DNA of 64,000 nt from Chryseobacterium oryctis. Lineage in GTDB: Bacteria > Bacteroidota > Bacteroidia > Flavobacteriales > Weeksellaceae. Shown one piece after another: positions 33,561 to 43,045 of this stretch. Location: the NCBI RefSeq assembly GCF_025971925.1, contig NZ_JAPDHV010000002.1:306003-370002 (forward strand). Direction: 5' to 3'. The position numbers and the translations under genes were made by a program. The notes beneath the pieces are model-generated. The model ran no database searches. It saw only the letters and a list, made by a program, of their open reading frames with translations, and was not told the DNA's origin. The number at the start of each line of letters is the position of its first letter. Position 1 is the first letter of the stretch.

Positions 33561-35048
33561 TTACTCTATCGTTTTCAAATCTTCCGAATCTGTAAAATAA
33601 AGAAATTCTGGTTCTTTGTCTTTTGTAAGCTTAATCCATTTTCTGTCGATGGAATATTTATCATAAACAACCTCTTTTAAAGGTTCGTTTTGATAGTTTA
33701 TCACACCGTATTTGTTACCTTTTTTTACAATTATTTCATTTGCTGAAATAAAAGTAGAAATATCATCATACACAAAAGGAACCAGTTCATCTCCTTTCTC
33801 ATCGATAATCCCGTAAAGATTTTCCTTATTTTTACAAACCATTGCCGGAAAAATAGAGGTTGGATAATAAAAAACTCCGTTTTGCTTTATTTCAGAAATA
33901 TTTGTTAGTTCTTTATATGTTTTATCTAATACTGAAAATACATAAAAGGCCTTATTTTTACTCAGAATCAAACTATTAGGAAATATTTTTTCTATTTGAT
34001 ATGCATCATCCAGAATATCATTCAAATCCTTATCTAAAAGTTTTTGTTCTTTTCCTTTTTTAAGGTAAATAAAATCTTGCCCTGAAATTTTAACTCCTTC
34101 AATATCATCAAATTCTTTAGGTATGACAACCTCGCCATCAAGACGTACAATTGCCATTTTAGGACTTTTAAAATTCTTCTGAGTACTGAAAAGATCTTTG
34201 AATAATGCCTTTACGTAAGAATAATCTGTAGGATATAATTTTTTCTCAGCTTTTGAAAAAACGCTTACTTTTTCATTTTTTATAAGGTAAATGTATCTGT
34301 TTCCTAAAAAAATCTGATCATAAACTTCATCGGCAATCAGGTTTTCTTCATTGTCGATTAATCCGTATTTATTTTTACCATTTTTTGTAACCAAGAAAGG
34401 ATATGCACCTATATCATCAATCGAATATTTGGAAATTGTTGTAAGAATTTTCCCATCATTATCAATAACCTGCCCTTTCTTATCTCCTGAGTCTAAAAAT
34501 GCTTTGCCTTTATAAAAATAGAGATTATTTGAAAATTCTTTATCAGAAACTTGTTGACCTTCAACATTATAAATAAACCATTTACTATCTTTTTTTACAA
34601 AAAACCTGTTTTCTCCTGCAAACTCAATTTTATCGGAAAAAGGTATTATTTGCTTTCCGTTATAATCATACAAACTTTGTTTTCCCTCTTTTGACGAAAT
34701 AAGTCTTTTCTTAATCTGAAAATTTGTATTAAATTTCTGATTTTCAAGAGATATCAATTGTTCTCCTTTCTCATCAATCAAAGCTGTTTTACCGTCTTTC
34801 AGTTTTAAAATAAACCTATTTTTATGCAAATGCAGAATTTCACTTTTGAAAGGATAATTAAAAGTAACTGTTCCTAAAGAATCAATAATTCCTGAAAATC
34901 CCTTTTCCGAATCTACAATTATACCATATCCTTTAGAATATGAACTTACTTCTTTGTTAAGTTTTTTTGATAATAAAATCTGAGTGTACTGATCCGTTTG
35001 CTGCGCTGCACAAACTGATGAAAACAATACAAAAACAAGTGTTTTCAA
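33561..35048 (-). CDS. WG repeat-containing exported protein
   Basis: 495 residues with a short signal peptide (ends VCAAQ). It contains repeats of the form (Y/F)GIIDxxGxxVxPxxYDxI, for example KYGLIDNEENLIADEVYDQI and YGIIDEKGDELVPFVYDDI (WG/KWG repeat, PF14903), spread over the full length with degenerate copies. Such proteins are predicted beta-solenoids or propellers on the cell surface or in the periplasm; function unknown. Seven bases after rsmI, so likely cotranscribed. Confidence 0.85.
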   Translation of the reverse strand: MKTLVFVLFSSVCAAQQTDQYTQILLSKKLNKEVSSYSKGYGIIVDSEKGFSGIIDSLGTVTFNYPFKSEILHLHKNRFILKLKDGKTALIDEKGEQLISLENQKFNTNFQIKKRLISSKEGKQSLYDYNGKQIIPFSDKIEFAGENRFFVKKDSKWFIYNVEGQQVSDKEFSNNLYFYKGKAFLDSGDKKGQVIDNDGKILTTISKYSIDDIGAYPFLVTKNGKNKYGLIDNEENLIADEVYDQIFLGNRYIYLIKNEKVSVFSKAEKKLYPTDYSYVKALFKDLFSTQKNFKSPKMAIVRLDGEVVIPKEFDDIEGVKISGQDFIYLKKGKEQKLLDKDLNDILDDAYQIEKIFPNSLILSKNKAFYVFSVLDKTYKELTNISEIKQNGVFYYPTSIFPAMVCKNKENLYGIIDEKGDELVPFVYDDISTFISANEIIVKKGNKYGVINYQNEPLKEVVYDKYSIDRKWIKLTKDKEPEFLYFTDSEDLKTIE

Positions 35049-35055
35049 TTAAAAA

Positions 35056-35730
35056 TTAAATGGAATTATTTATAATAAGAACAATCTCTCCTTTTAAAGT
35101 TTTACTTTTAGAGAACTCAATTAATTCATTGATTGTTCCACGTTTAGTTTCTTCGAATTTTTTCGAAATTTCTCTGCTTAAACTTACTTTAGTTTCTTCA
35201 CCAAAAAATTCTTTGATTTGTTCTAAAGTCGTATTTATTTTATGAGGACTTTCGTATAAAACGATGGTCTTTTTTTCTTCTGCAAGTTGTTTTAGTTTCG
35301 TTTGCCTTCCTTTTTTTTGAGGTAAAAATCCGGCAAACAAAAACTCGTTATTAGGAAGTCCTGAAACCACCAAAGCCGGTACAAAAGCTGTCGCTCCGGG
35401 AAGACAAATCATTTCGATATTATTATCTGCTCCTGCTTTTCCCAATAAATAACCAGGATCTGAGATTCCGGGAGTTCCAGCATCTGTAATAATGGCAACA
35501 TTTTGACCGCTTTTAAGGTCTGTCATCACCTTTTCTGTTGCCTGATGTTCATTGTGCAAATGATAAGATTTCAAAGGCTTAGAAATTTCGAAATGCTTCA
35601 AAAGAATTCCGGAAGTTCTGGTGTCTTCACATAAAATATAATCTACTTCTTTCAGTACATTCACCGCTCTGAAAGTCATATCTTCCAAGTTCCCGATCGG
35701 TGTAGGAACAAAATACAGAATCCCGCTCAA
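35056..35730 (-). CDS. rsmI: 16S rRNA (cytidine1402-2'-O)-methyltransferase RsmI
   Basis: SAM-dependent 2'-O-methylation of C1402 in the ribosomal decoding centre. 224 residues. The TP-methylase (tetrapyrrole methylase-type) fold is recognised from YFVPTPIGNLEDMT (residues 6-19), EDTR, and the GTPGISDPG loop. It is shorter than E. coli RsmI (286 residues) because the C-terminal domain is missing, which I believe is normal in Bacteroidota. It lies in an operon between the acidic repeat protein and the WG-repeat gene. Confidence 0.93.
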   Translation of the reverse strand: MSGILYFVPTPIGNLEDMTFRAVNVLKEVDYILCEDTRTSGILLKHFEISKPLKSYHLHNEHQATEKVMTDLKSGQNVAIITDAGTPGISDPGYLLGKAGADNNIEMICLPGATAFVPALVVSGLPNNEFLFAGFLPQKKGRQTKLKQLAEEKKTIVLYESPHKINTTLEQIKEFFGEETKVSLSREISKKFEETKRGTINELIEFSKSKTLKGEIVLIINNSI

Positions 35731-35738
35731 AATTTAGT

Positions 35739-37130
35739 TTATAAGAATTTATTTTCTACCAATATCCATAATCTTTGAGCATATTCGTCTACTTTATGCC
35801 ACTTTTTGGCATAATATAGATCGCTCAAATATTCTTTTGCGTCGTCTAATGTCTTGAAACGGTTAAGTTCCGAAACAACTTCATTCAATTCTGATTGACT
35901 TCCTCCGAATAACATTTTTGAAAAAGCAATTCTATCATTTAAATCAAGTTTAAATTCGGGTTTTGCTTTTTCTGCTTCCATGAAATCCGTAGGAATATTT
36001 GTTTTCAAAATACTTCCTACATCATCTTTTACTGAAGGTTCTACAGGATTTTCTCTTTCCAAAGGATCATCATCAAAAAGAGTCTGAACTGCTTTTAGAC
36101 CTTTAATATTGGCTAATTTTATTTTTTTATCCTGATGATAAGTATCTGTGTTTTCAAAACTTTCATCAGAAGGTTGATTTTCTTTTGCTTCAGAAACAGG
36201 TTTGTCAATATCAACAATTTTTCTTCTGTCGATAGACTCAGAAACTAAAATCTCTTCATTTTTTTCTTCAATTTGAGCTTCATTTTTTATTTCACTCAAA
36301 ACATTTTCAACATTCGAAGTTTCCGTTACCATTTCTCCTTGCTCAATAGAAATATTTGAAGCAACAAACTGATCTTCATTTTCTTCTACTAAAATCTCCT
36401 CTTCATCAATAATTTCACTATCAAAAATACTTGGTATAGTTTCTACTATTTCAGAGGCTTCATTCTTTATTTTTTCCGGCTCAAAACTAAACTGAATTTT
36501 TTCTTCTTCATCAAAATCATTTATACTATTACCTTGATTTTCAGAAATTTCATTTTCAAATTCATCAATTTCATTAAGCTGATTATTAAATATGGCTTCT
36601 TCTTCTGTTGTTTCCTGATTAAACATCTCTTCATTGATATCATCCTCATTTTCAGGTTCAGAATTAGCCAAAATTCTTTCTTCATCTACAAAACTCAGCG
36701 TACTTTCGTGATATTCAGACAATTCGCTTTCTTCTATTTCATTCAATTGGCTATTAAAAGTTTCATTTTCAGCCTTTTTATGAGTGAAATCATCAAGAGT
36801 ATTCTCTTCATTCTCATCAATTTCGTTCAACTCATTGTTAAAAATAGCTTCTTCTTCCGTTACTTCATTTGCTGATTCATGATTTTCAGGTTCAGTACTA
36901 TTCGTGAGAGAAATATTTTGTTTGCTTTCTGAAGATTGAGAATTATTTTCAGGTATAAAGTATTCTATATTTTTCTCAAGTAATCTCAAGAAAGAAATTC
37001 TATTACCAAGCTCATCCACAAGATCTTGCTTTGAAAGCAGCTCGTCTACATTGTTAATTTTGTCCAAAATATCAATGATATTCTTGGATTCAAAAAAAAT
37101 TTTTTCCTTTAAATCTTGGATGTTTTGCAT
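35739..37130 (-). CDS. Acidic repeat protein, hypothetical
   Basis: 463 residues, strongly acidic. Residues 1-60 (helical; DLKEKIFFESKNIIDILDKIN ...) and about 390-463 (helical; NDRIAFSKMLFGGSQSELNEVVSELNRFKTL ...) look like folded ends. Between them is a Glu/Asn/Asp-rich linker with repeated units: TEEEAIFNNELNEIDE, NETFNSQLNEIEESE and TEEEAIFNNQLNEIDE. There is no signal peptide, so it is cytoplasmic. Not recognised. First gene of the operon with rsmI; divergent from tdk. Confidence 0.7.
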   Translation of the reverse strand: MQNIQDLKEKIFFESKNIIDILDKINNVDELLSKQDLVDELGNRISFLRLLEKNIEYFIPENNSQSSESKQNISLTNSTEPENHESANEVTEEEAIFNNELNEIDENEENTLDDFTHKKAENETFNSQLNEIEESELSEYHESTLSFVDEERILANSEPENEDDINEEMFNQETTEEEAIFNNQLNEIDEFENEISENQGNSINDFDEEEKIQFSFEPEKIKNEASEIVETIPSIFDSEIIDEEEILVEENEDQFVASNISIEQGEMVTETSNVENVLSEIKNEAQIEEKNEEILVSESIDRRKIVDIDKPVSEAKENQPSDESFENTDTYHQDKKIKLANIKGLKAVQTLFDDDPLERENPVEPSVKDDVGSILKTNIPTDFMEAEKAKPEFKLDLNDRIAFSKMLFGGSQSELNEVVSELNRFKTLDDAKEYLSDLYYAKKWHKVDEYAQRLWILVENKFL

Positions 37131-37153
37131 ATAAGAATCTTGTTAAAATTGCT

Positions 37154-37161
37154 TACTTTTG
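37154..37161 (+). promoter_or_regulatory. Predicted -7 element for tdk
   Basis: TACTTTTG, matching TAnnTTTG, 31 bases before the tdk start. No well-spaced -33 box. Confidence 0.4.
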
Positions 37162-37192
37162 ATGTAATAAAAATATACGGCTAATTTAACAA

Positions 37193-37786
37193 ATGTTTTT
37201 AGAAAATACAATTAATCATTCTAAGCAGAGTGGTTGGATGGAGGTTATCTGTGGTTCAATGTTTTCAGGAAAAACCGAAGAACTGATCAGAAGGCTGAGA
37301 AGGGCAGAAATGGCAGGACAGAATGTAGAAATTTTTAAACCAAAACTGGATACCAGGTATTCTGAAGAAGATGTTGTGTCTCATAATCAGAATAAAATTC
37401 GTAGCACAGCAGTGGAAAATCCCAACGAAATTCTTTTATTGGCTTCCAACTGTGATGTAGTAGGAATTGATGAAGCTCAGTTTTTCGACGAAGGCATCGT
37501 TGATGTAGCCAATCAGTTGGCAAATAGTGGTGTGAGAGTGGTAATTGCAGGTTTGGACATGGATTTTTTGGGAAGGCCTTTCGGACCTATGCCCAATTTG
37601 ATGGCAACTGCAGAATATGTTACAAAAGTGCATGCTATTTGCAAAAGAACAGGAAACCTTGCCAATTACTCTATGAGAACTTCTCAGGGAGATGATTTGG
37701 TTGAATTGGGAGAAACTGAAAGTTATGAAGCTGTAAGCCGTCGTGTTTTTATTGAAGAAGTACTTTTGAAGAAGAAAAATATATAA
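37193..37786 (+). CDS. tdk: Thymidine kinase
   Basis: Type II thymidine kinase of the pyrimidine salvage pathway; 197 residues. The P-loop GSMFSGKT is at 21-28. DEAQFF gives the Walker B Asp and catalytic Glu, and the lasso has SYEAVSRRVF. The zinc-site region reads AICKRTGNLANY, so the second Cys of the first CxxC pair is replaced by Thr; reduced zinc binding is expected but the fold appears complete. Monocistronic with a terminator before murF-alr. Confidence 0.95.
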   Translation: MFLENTINHSKQSGWMEVICGSMFSGKTEELIRRLRRAEMAGQNVEIFKPKLDTRYSEEDVVSHNQNKIRSTAVENPNEILLLASNCDVVGIDEAQFFDEGIVDVANQLANSGVRVVIAGLDMDFLGRPFGPMPNLMATAEYVTKVHAICKRTGNLANYSMRTSQGDDLVELGETESYEAVSRRVFIEEVLLKKKNI

Positions 37787-37807
37787 TTTTATAAAGACAA
37801 AAGAGTG

Positions 37808-37839
37808 AAGTTGTAGTTTTTCCCATACAGCTTTTTTTT
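37808..37839 (+). terminator. Terminator after tdk
   Basis: AAGTTGTA (37808-37815) pairs with TACAGCTT (37826-37833), one wobble pair, followed by a T-run. Confidence 0.6.
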
Positions 37840-37856
37840 AAGCCCTTTTGTGATTT

Positions 37857-37888
37857 TACTTTTGAATTTTCTATTAAAATAAAGGAGG
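37857..37888 (+). promoter_or_regulatory. Predicted -7 element and canonical Shine-Dalgarno of murF-alr
   Basis: TACTTTTG at 37857-37864 fits the -7 element. AAAGGAGG at 37881-37888 (full run AAAGGAGGT) is a perfect anti-16S match, nine bases before the ATG at 37898. I saw no comparably strong site before the other genes I checked; Bacteroidota genes usually lack one. Confidence 0.7.
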
Positions 37889-37897
37889 TAGGTACCA

Positions 37898-40345
37898 ATG
37901 AATTATACAATAAAACAAATTGCAGATATCACCAATGCTCAAATTATTGGAGATGAGGATTTAATTATCAAAAATATAGCTTTTGACAGCAGAATTATTT
38001 ACTCTACCAAGAATACAGCATTTATTGCAATAAATACGCACAAAAACTCAGGGGAAAAATTTATTGAATCTGCGATTGACAGAGGTATCAATGTAATTAT
38101 TTCTGAGCATCATTATTCTCAATTTGAAAATATTACATGGGTTATCGTTGAAAATTCAGTAGATTTTCTTCAAAACTTAGCTAAATATCATTTTGAAAAT
38201 TCTCACTTAAAATCTGTAGGGATAACGGGAAGTAATGGTAAAACGATTTTAAAAGAATGGCTTTATCAATGTATCTGGAATGAATTTTCTACAGTGAAGA
38301 GCCCTAAAAGTTTTAACTCGCAGATTGGCCTTCCTCTTTCTTTACTTCAAATCAATGACTCACATGAGATTGGAATTTTTGAAGTAGGAGTATCTAAACC
38401 TAATGAAATGGAAAAACTGGCAAATATTTTCCATCCGAAAATTGGTTTACTTACTCATATCGGAACTGCACACCTTGCCAATTTTGAATCTGAAGAAGAA
38501 TTAATTGACCAAAAAGTCAAACTTTTTAAAGATTCTGAAGTCATTATTTTCAATGGTGATAATTTATTGGTTGATAAAAAGATAAGAAAATTATATTCAA
38601 GTAAAAAATTAATTTCATACGGATTAAAGGAAAATAATCAGGTTCATTTTAAAAACAATATTTCTAAAGATGAAAATGTTGTTGTGAAATACTTTGATGA
38701 AGAAATAAGTTTTCCTGTTCAGCAGAAGGACGAGGCTACATTAACCAATGCTTTAGCACTCATAACCATTTTAAAGGAACTGAACATCGAAAATCATAAA
38801 ATTGTTGAAAAAATCAATACTTTAAAGGCTGTAGAAATGCGTCTTGAAGCTATTGAAGGTATCAAAAACAATATTATCATCAACGATTCTTTCAATCTCG
38901 ATTTAGATTCTCTTAAAACTGCTCTACAATTTCTGAATGAATATAATAAACCTAAAAAATCGTTGGTTCTAACGGATATTGTAGGAGTAAATTCCAATTC
39001 AAAAGAATTGTATGAAGAAGTTTCTGAATTGGTAAATGAACAAAAATTTGATTCAGTTTTCCTAATCGGTAAAGAAATATCAAGTTTTAGTGAATTATTT
39101 AAATCTAAAACATTTACTTTCATTGATACTAAAGAACTAATTGATAGTAAACATATTACAGAATTAGAAAATCAGCTTATTTTGCTAAAAGGAGCCAGAA
39201 AATTTGAAATTGAAAAATTAAAAGATATTCTTGAGCTCAGAAAGCATGATACTGTTTTAGAAATAAATCTAAATGCTATTTTACACAACATCAATTATCA
39301 TAAATCTTTGCTTAAACCAACCACTAAAATGATGGCAATGGTAAAAGCAAATTCTTATGGTTTAGGAAGTTATGAAATTTCGGAATTTTTACAACATCAT
39401 CATATTGATTATTTGGGAGTTGCTTTTGCTGATGAAGGTGTTGAACTTCGTAAAAAAGGAATTACAACTCCTATCATAGTTATGAACCCGGAACAACACA
39501 GCTATGAAACAATTATTGAATATAATCTGGAACCTGAAATTTATAGTTTCAGAGTCTTGGAATTATTCTATGAAGCCGTTCAAAAATCGGGTTATGACAA
39601 GAAATATCCTATCCACATCAAATTGGAGACAGGAATGCATCGTCTTGGGTTTAAAGGTTTTGAATTAGAATCATTAAGTGAAACTTTAGCTAATAAAAAT
39701 GTAAAAGTTCAAAGTATTTTCAGCCATCTTTCATCGGCAGATATGCCAAACGAGAAAGAATTTACTCTAAACCAATTAGAAACTTTCGATAAAAATTCAG
39801 GTTATTTAATAGAAAAATTAGGCTACACTCCTATCCGTCATATTCTAAATTCTTCAGGAATAACCAGTTATACCAATTACCAATATGATATGGTAAGAAT
39901 AGGGATTGGAATGTTAGGAGAATCACCAAATAGTGAAATACAGAAACAATTAAGATCTGTTGTAAGCTTCAAGACTGTAATTTCTCAAATTTCAAAAGTA
40001 GAAAACGGAGAATCAATAGGTTACAGCAGAAAATATAAAACTGACCATATTACAAAAATAGCAACAATTCCTGTAGGATATGCGGACGGAATACCTAGAT
40101 TAATTGGAAATCAGGTAGGAAATGTAGGAATAAACAAAACTTTAGCTCCGATTGTAGGAAGTATTTGTATGGATATGATGATGATAAATGTAGACAATGT
40201 TCCCAACGTAAAAGAAGGAGATACTGTTACAATTTTTAATTCAAAACCTAGTTTAAAAGAATTCGCAGATTACTGCAACACCATCACATACGAAGTATTA
40301 ACATCTATTTCGCCTCGTGTGAAACGGATTTACATCAAAGACTAA
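37898..40345 (+). CDS. murF-alr: MurF-alanine racemase fusion
   Basis: Bifunctional enzyme of peptidoglycan precursor synthesis, 815 residues, a fusion common in Bacteroidota. Residues 1-450 are MurF-like (UDP-MurNAc-tripeptide:D-Ala-D-Ala ligase) with the P-loop GSNGKT at 111-116 (Ser in place of the usual Thr). Residues about 455-815 are an alanine racemase, with the PLP-binding Lys483 in MVKANSYGLG, the barrel motif HIKLETGMHRLGF, and the C-terminal domain with GYADGIPR and GSICMDM. The racemase supplies D-Ala for the ligase substrate. It has its own promoter element and an unusually strong ribosome binding site, and is followed by the patatin gene after five bases. Confidence 0.95.
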   Translation: MNYTIKQIADITNAQIIGDEDLIIKNIAFDSRIIYSTKNTAFIAINTHKNSGEKFIESAIDRGINVIISEHHYSQFENITWVIVENSVDFLQNLAKYHFENSHLKSVGITGSNGKTILKEWLYQCIWNEFSTVKSPKSFNSQIGLPLSLLQINDSHEIGIFEVGVSKPNEMEKLANIFHPKIGLLTHIGTAHLANFESEEELIDQKVKLFKDSEVIIFNGDNLLVDKKIRKLYSSKKLISYGLKENNQVHFKNNISKDENVVVKYFDEEISFPVQQKDEATLTNALALITILKELNIENHKIVEKINTLKAVEMRLEAIEGIKNNIIINDSFNLDLDSLKTALQFLNEYNKPKKSLVLTDIVGVNSNSKELYEEVSELVNEQKFDSVFLIGKEISSFSELFKSKTFTFIDTKELIDSKHITELENQLILLKGARKFEIEKLKDILELRKHDTVLEINLNAILHNINYHKSLLKPTTKMMAMVKANSYGLGSYEISEFLQHHHIDYLGVAFADEGVELRKKGITTPIIVMNPEQHSYETIIEYNLEPEIYSFRVLELFYEAVQKSGYDKKYPIHIKLETGMHRLGFKGFELESLSETLANKNVKVQSIFSHLSSADMPNEKEFTLNQLETFDKNSGYLIEKLGYTPIRHILNSSGITSYTNYQYDMVRIGIGMLGESPNSEIQKQLRSVVSFKTVISQISKVENGESIGYSRKYKTDHITKIATIPVGYADGIPRLIGNQVGNVGINKTLAPIVGSICMDMMMINVDNVPNVKEGDTVTIFNSKPSLKEFADYCNTITYEVLTSISPRVKRIYIKD

Positions 40346-40350
40346 ATTAT

Positions 40351-42510
40351 ATGAAAAAGCTCCTGACAATCCTCTTTATATTCCAACTTTTTTTAATCAA
40401 TTCTCAAGTAAAGAAAAATTTGGTAATTCCAAACAACCCGAAAATAGGTCTTTCTCTCGCAGGAGGAGGAGCCAAAGGATTTTCTCATGTTGGAGTACTC
40501 AAAGTATTAGATTCATTAGGAGTAAAGGTAGATTATATTGCCGGAACGAGTATGGGAGCTATTGTTGGAGGTCTCTACGCTTCAGGATATTCCGGAAAAG
40601 AAATAGAAAAAATTGTAATGGATACAGATTTCTATTCTTTAATCATGGATCCGAAATCTACCCGCCAAGAAACTACATTTTTTAATAAGTCTGTAGACAA
40701 ATACTTACTATCAATTCCATTAAAAAATGGTAAAATTACCCTTCCCTCTTCTATAAGTACGGGACAAAAAAATGTTTATTTACTTAAAGAACTTTTTAAA
40801 AATGTTTCCAATATAGATGATTTTTCCAAACTCCCCATTCCATTTATGTGCGTTGCAACAAATTTGGAAAGTGGAAATATGGAAATTTTTGAAAAAGGAG
40901 ATTTGGTACAATCTATTATGGCAAGTTCTGCCTTTCCTTCTTTAATGGATCCTGTAAAAATTGGTGACAGTATCTACATTGACGGAGCCATGACAGTAAA
41001 TTACCCCTCAAAGCCATTAAAGGACAAAGGAATCGATATTGTTATCGGTGTGGACCTTAACCAGGATTTATCGAAAAGAGAGGATTTAAACAGTATTATA
41101 GCCATTTTAAATCAGGTTATTGACTTTGGTATACAAAAAGATACAAGAAGACAATACAAATACACCGATATTAATATTAAGCCGAATCTAAAAGGAATGA
41201 CCGCTACAAGCTACGATGAAAAGAAAAAAATTCTTGATAGTGGCTATGTTGAAGGTATGAAATACACCAATATTCTGGATCAATTACCTAAAAGATCATT
41301 TGATCGTCTTAGACAGCGCATAAATCCAATATATTCTAATGTTTATAAGATTGATAGTATTTCATTAATTGGCAGTAAAATTTACGGTAAAAACTATGTT
41401 CTCGGTAAAATGGGACTTAGACTTCCTTCTATGCAGACCTATGGAAGTATCAATAAAAGAATTGATAAGCTTATTGCAACCAATAACTATAGATTTATTA
41501 ACTATGATATTGTACCTGAAAATGACCATAATTATTTGAAATTATATGTAACTGAAGATGAAGCTCGTCATTTCATAAAATTCGGATTACATTATGATGA
41601 AGTTTTCAAGACAGGATTACTTTTAAATTATTCAGCAAAGCGTCTCTTATTTAAAAATACCAACCTTTCATTAGATGTTATTGTAGGTGATAAACCGAGA
41701 TATTATTTGAACTATTTTATAGATAACGGATACATTCCTGGTTTTGGTATTTATTCTTCAGGAATGAGTTTTAATACAAAAGATGAAAATAATCAATCTT
41801 CTGAATCTTGGTCATGGCTAAGAAATGAAGCCTACATTCAATCTATCTGGAGAGATAAGTATGCAATAGGAGGAGGTATCAGTCATGATTATTTTGAAAT
41901 AGATAATAATGGAAGTAACCAAAGATACAGCAGATATCTCAATCCTTATATTTTTCTGAAAAGTGATACTCAGGATGACAAAGATTTTCCTACAAAGGGA
42001 ATTTATTTTTCTGCTGAAGGAAAGTTAATTGACTTGTTGAGTTCCGAGGTTGAAAGCAAACCAATCCAGGTAAAAGCAGACATAAGAATCAATATTCCTT
42101 TATCTAAACAGTTTACTTATCGTTTAAATCTATATGGAGGAATTACAATTGGAGAAGAACTACCCCACTATTACAAATATAGGCTTGGAGGAATTTTTGA
42201 ACAAAATATTGTCAATTTCAAAACTTTTGGAGGTTTCTATTTTGCCCAGCTGAATACAAACAATATTATTTTAATTTCGAACGATATTCAGTTCAAGTTT
42301 AATAAAAACTATTTTGTAAGCGGAAATTTCTCTTTTGCAAACCTTTCTAATGATATCAGTTTTGAAGATGCTGTAAAACTAAATTATAGCTCATTAGGAA
42401 TAAACGTAGGCTACAAATCTCCTTTCGGACAAATAAAATTAAATTTTAGTCATTCACTTAAAAATAATCAAAAAGGCATATTCAGTGTTATATTAGGACA
42501 CTGGTTTTAA
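40351..42510 (+). CDS. Patatin-like phospholipase with outer membrane barrel
   Basis: 719 residues. The signal peptide is residues 1-19. The patatin domain (about 30-310) has the oxyanion GGGAKG (38-43), the nucleophile elbow GTSMG with Ser67, and the DGA motif with Asp211, giving the Ser-Asp dyad. Next come a POTRA-like segment (about 325-400) and a BamA-like surface antigen barrel to residue 719. The order lipase-POTRA-barrel is that of type Vd secretion proteins (PlpD/FplA group), in which the barrel displays or releases its own lipase. In Bacteroidota this architecture is common and its substrate is not known. It follows murF-alr closely. Confidence 0.9.
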   Translation: MKKLLTILFIFQLFLINSQVKKNLVIPNNPKIGLSLAGGGAKGFSHVGVLKVLDSLGVKVDYIAGTSMGAIVGGLYASGYSGKEIEKIVMDTDFYSLIMDPKSTRQETTFFNKSVDKYLLSIPLKNGKITLPSSISTGQKNVYLLKELFKNVSNIDDFSKLPIPFMCVATNLESGNMEIFEKGDLVQSIMASSAFPSLMDPVKIGDSIYIDGAMTVNYPSKPLKDKGIDIVIGVDLNQDLSKREDLNSIIAILNQVIDFGIQKDTRRQYKYTDINIKPNLKGMTATSYDEKKKILDSGYVEGMKYTNILDQLPKRSFDRLRQRINPIYSNVYKIDSISLIGSKIYGKNYVLGKMGLRLPSMQTYGSINKRIDKLIATNNYRFINYDIVPENDHNYLKLYVTEDEARHFIKFGLHYDEVFKTGLLLNYSAKRLLFKNTNLSLDVIVGDKPRYYLNYFIDNGYIPGFGIYSSGMSFNTKDENNQSSESWSWLRNEAYIQSIWRDKYAIGGGISHDYFEIDNNGSNQRYSRYLNPYIFLKSDTQDDKDFPTKGIYFSAEGKLIDLLSSEVESKPIQVKADIRINIPLSKQFTYRLNLYGGITIGEELPHYYKYRLGGIFEQNIVNFKTFGGFYFAQLNTNNIILISNDIQFKFNKNYFVSGNFSFANLSNDISFEDAVKLNYSSLGINVGYKSPFGQIKLNFSHSLKNNQKGIFSVILGHWF

Positions 42511-42514
42511 TACA

Positions 42515-42934
42515 ATGATACAATTCTTTTACGAAAACTTACCTGAATCTGTGAATACAGATTACATAAAATGGCTGGAAGATCTTATTCTTTCAGAAGG
42601 AAAAAAACTTGGTGATATTAATTACATTTTCTGTGATGATGAATATTTATTAAAAGTAAATCAAGACTATTTACAACATGATTACTACACAGACATCATT
42701 ACCTTCGACAATGTAAAAGGCAGAACTATAAGCGGAGAGATTTTCGTATCTTTGCAACGCATTTCTGATAATGCTTCTACCCTATCCAAAGAATACGAAG
42801 AAGAATTGAGAAGAGTTTTAGCTCATGGTATTCTTCATCTTTGCGGATATAAAGATAAAACTGAAGAAGAACAAAATCAGATGCGAGGAAAGGAAGATTT
42901 TTATTTATCTAAATATAATATTTCATATAAATAA
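42515..42934 (+). CDS. ybeY: Endoribonuclease YbeY
   Basis: rRNA maturation and quality-control RNase, 139 residues. The metal motif reads HGILHLCGYKD: His104, His108 and, at the place of the third His of E. coli YbeY (His124), Asp114. Asp can still bind zinc, and I believe this change is usual in Bacteroidota. It starts four bases after the patatin gene. Confidence 0.92.
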   Translation: MIQFFYENLPESVNTDYIKWLEDLILSEGKKLGDINYIFCDDEYLLKVNQDYLQHDYYTDIITFDNVKGRTISGEIFVSLQRISDNASTLSKEYEEELRRVLAHGILHLCGYKDKTEEEQNQMRGKEDFYLSKYNISYK

Positions 42935-42985
42935 AACCGAAATAAGCCTTATTACAGGCCGTTTTTAGAACTTATTTCCGAACAA

Positions 42986-43001
42986 TGTTTCACGTGAAAC
43001 A
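42986..43001. other. parS site (ParB/Spo0J binding)
   Basis: Perfect 16-base palindrome TGTTTCACGTGAAACA, part of an 18-base palindrome at 42985-43002. It equals the conserved bacterial parS consensus, at which ParB loads. It lies just upstream of mnmG. An identical site lies just downstream of mnmG. The left flank, from 42935, also carries an imperfect inverted repeat (CGAAATAAG ... CTTATTTCCG) of unknown meaning. Confidence 0.92.
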
Positions 43002-43045
43002 TTTGTAAAAAAGATTAAAATTTAAGGCTTAAAACAAGCAATAAA

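Noticed and set aside
35136..35151. Partial parS-like sequence TGTTCCACGT
   Set aside because: Only the left half matches; the right half is unrelated and it lies inside rsmI.
42935..43045. oriC directly upstream of mnmG, as in enterobacteria
   Set aside because: Only about 110 bases, with a parS site but no DnaA box; the 50403-50957 region fits better.
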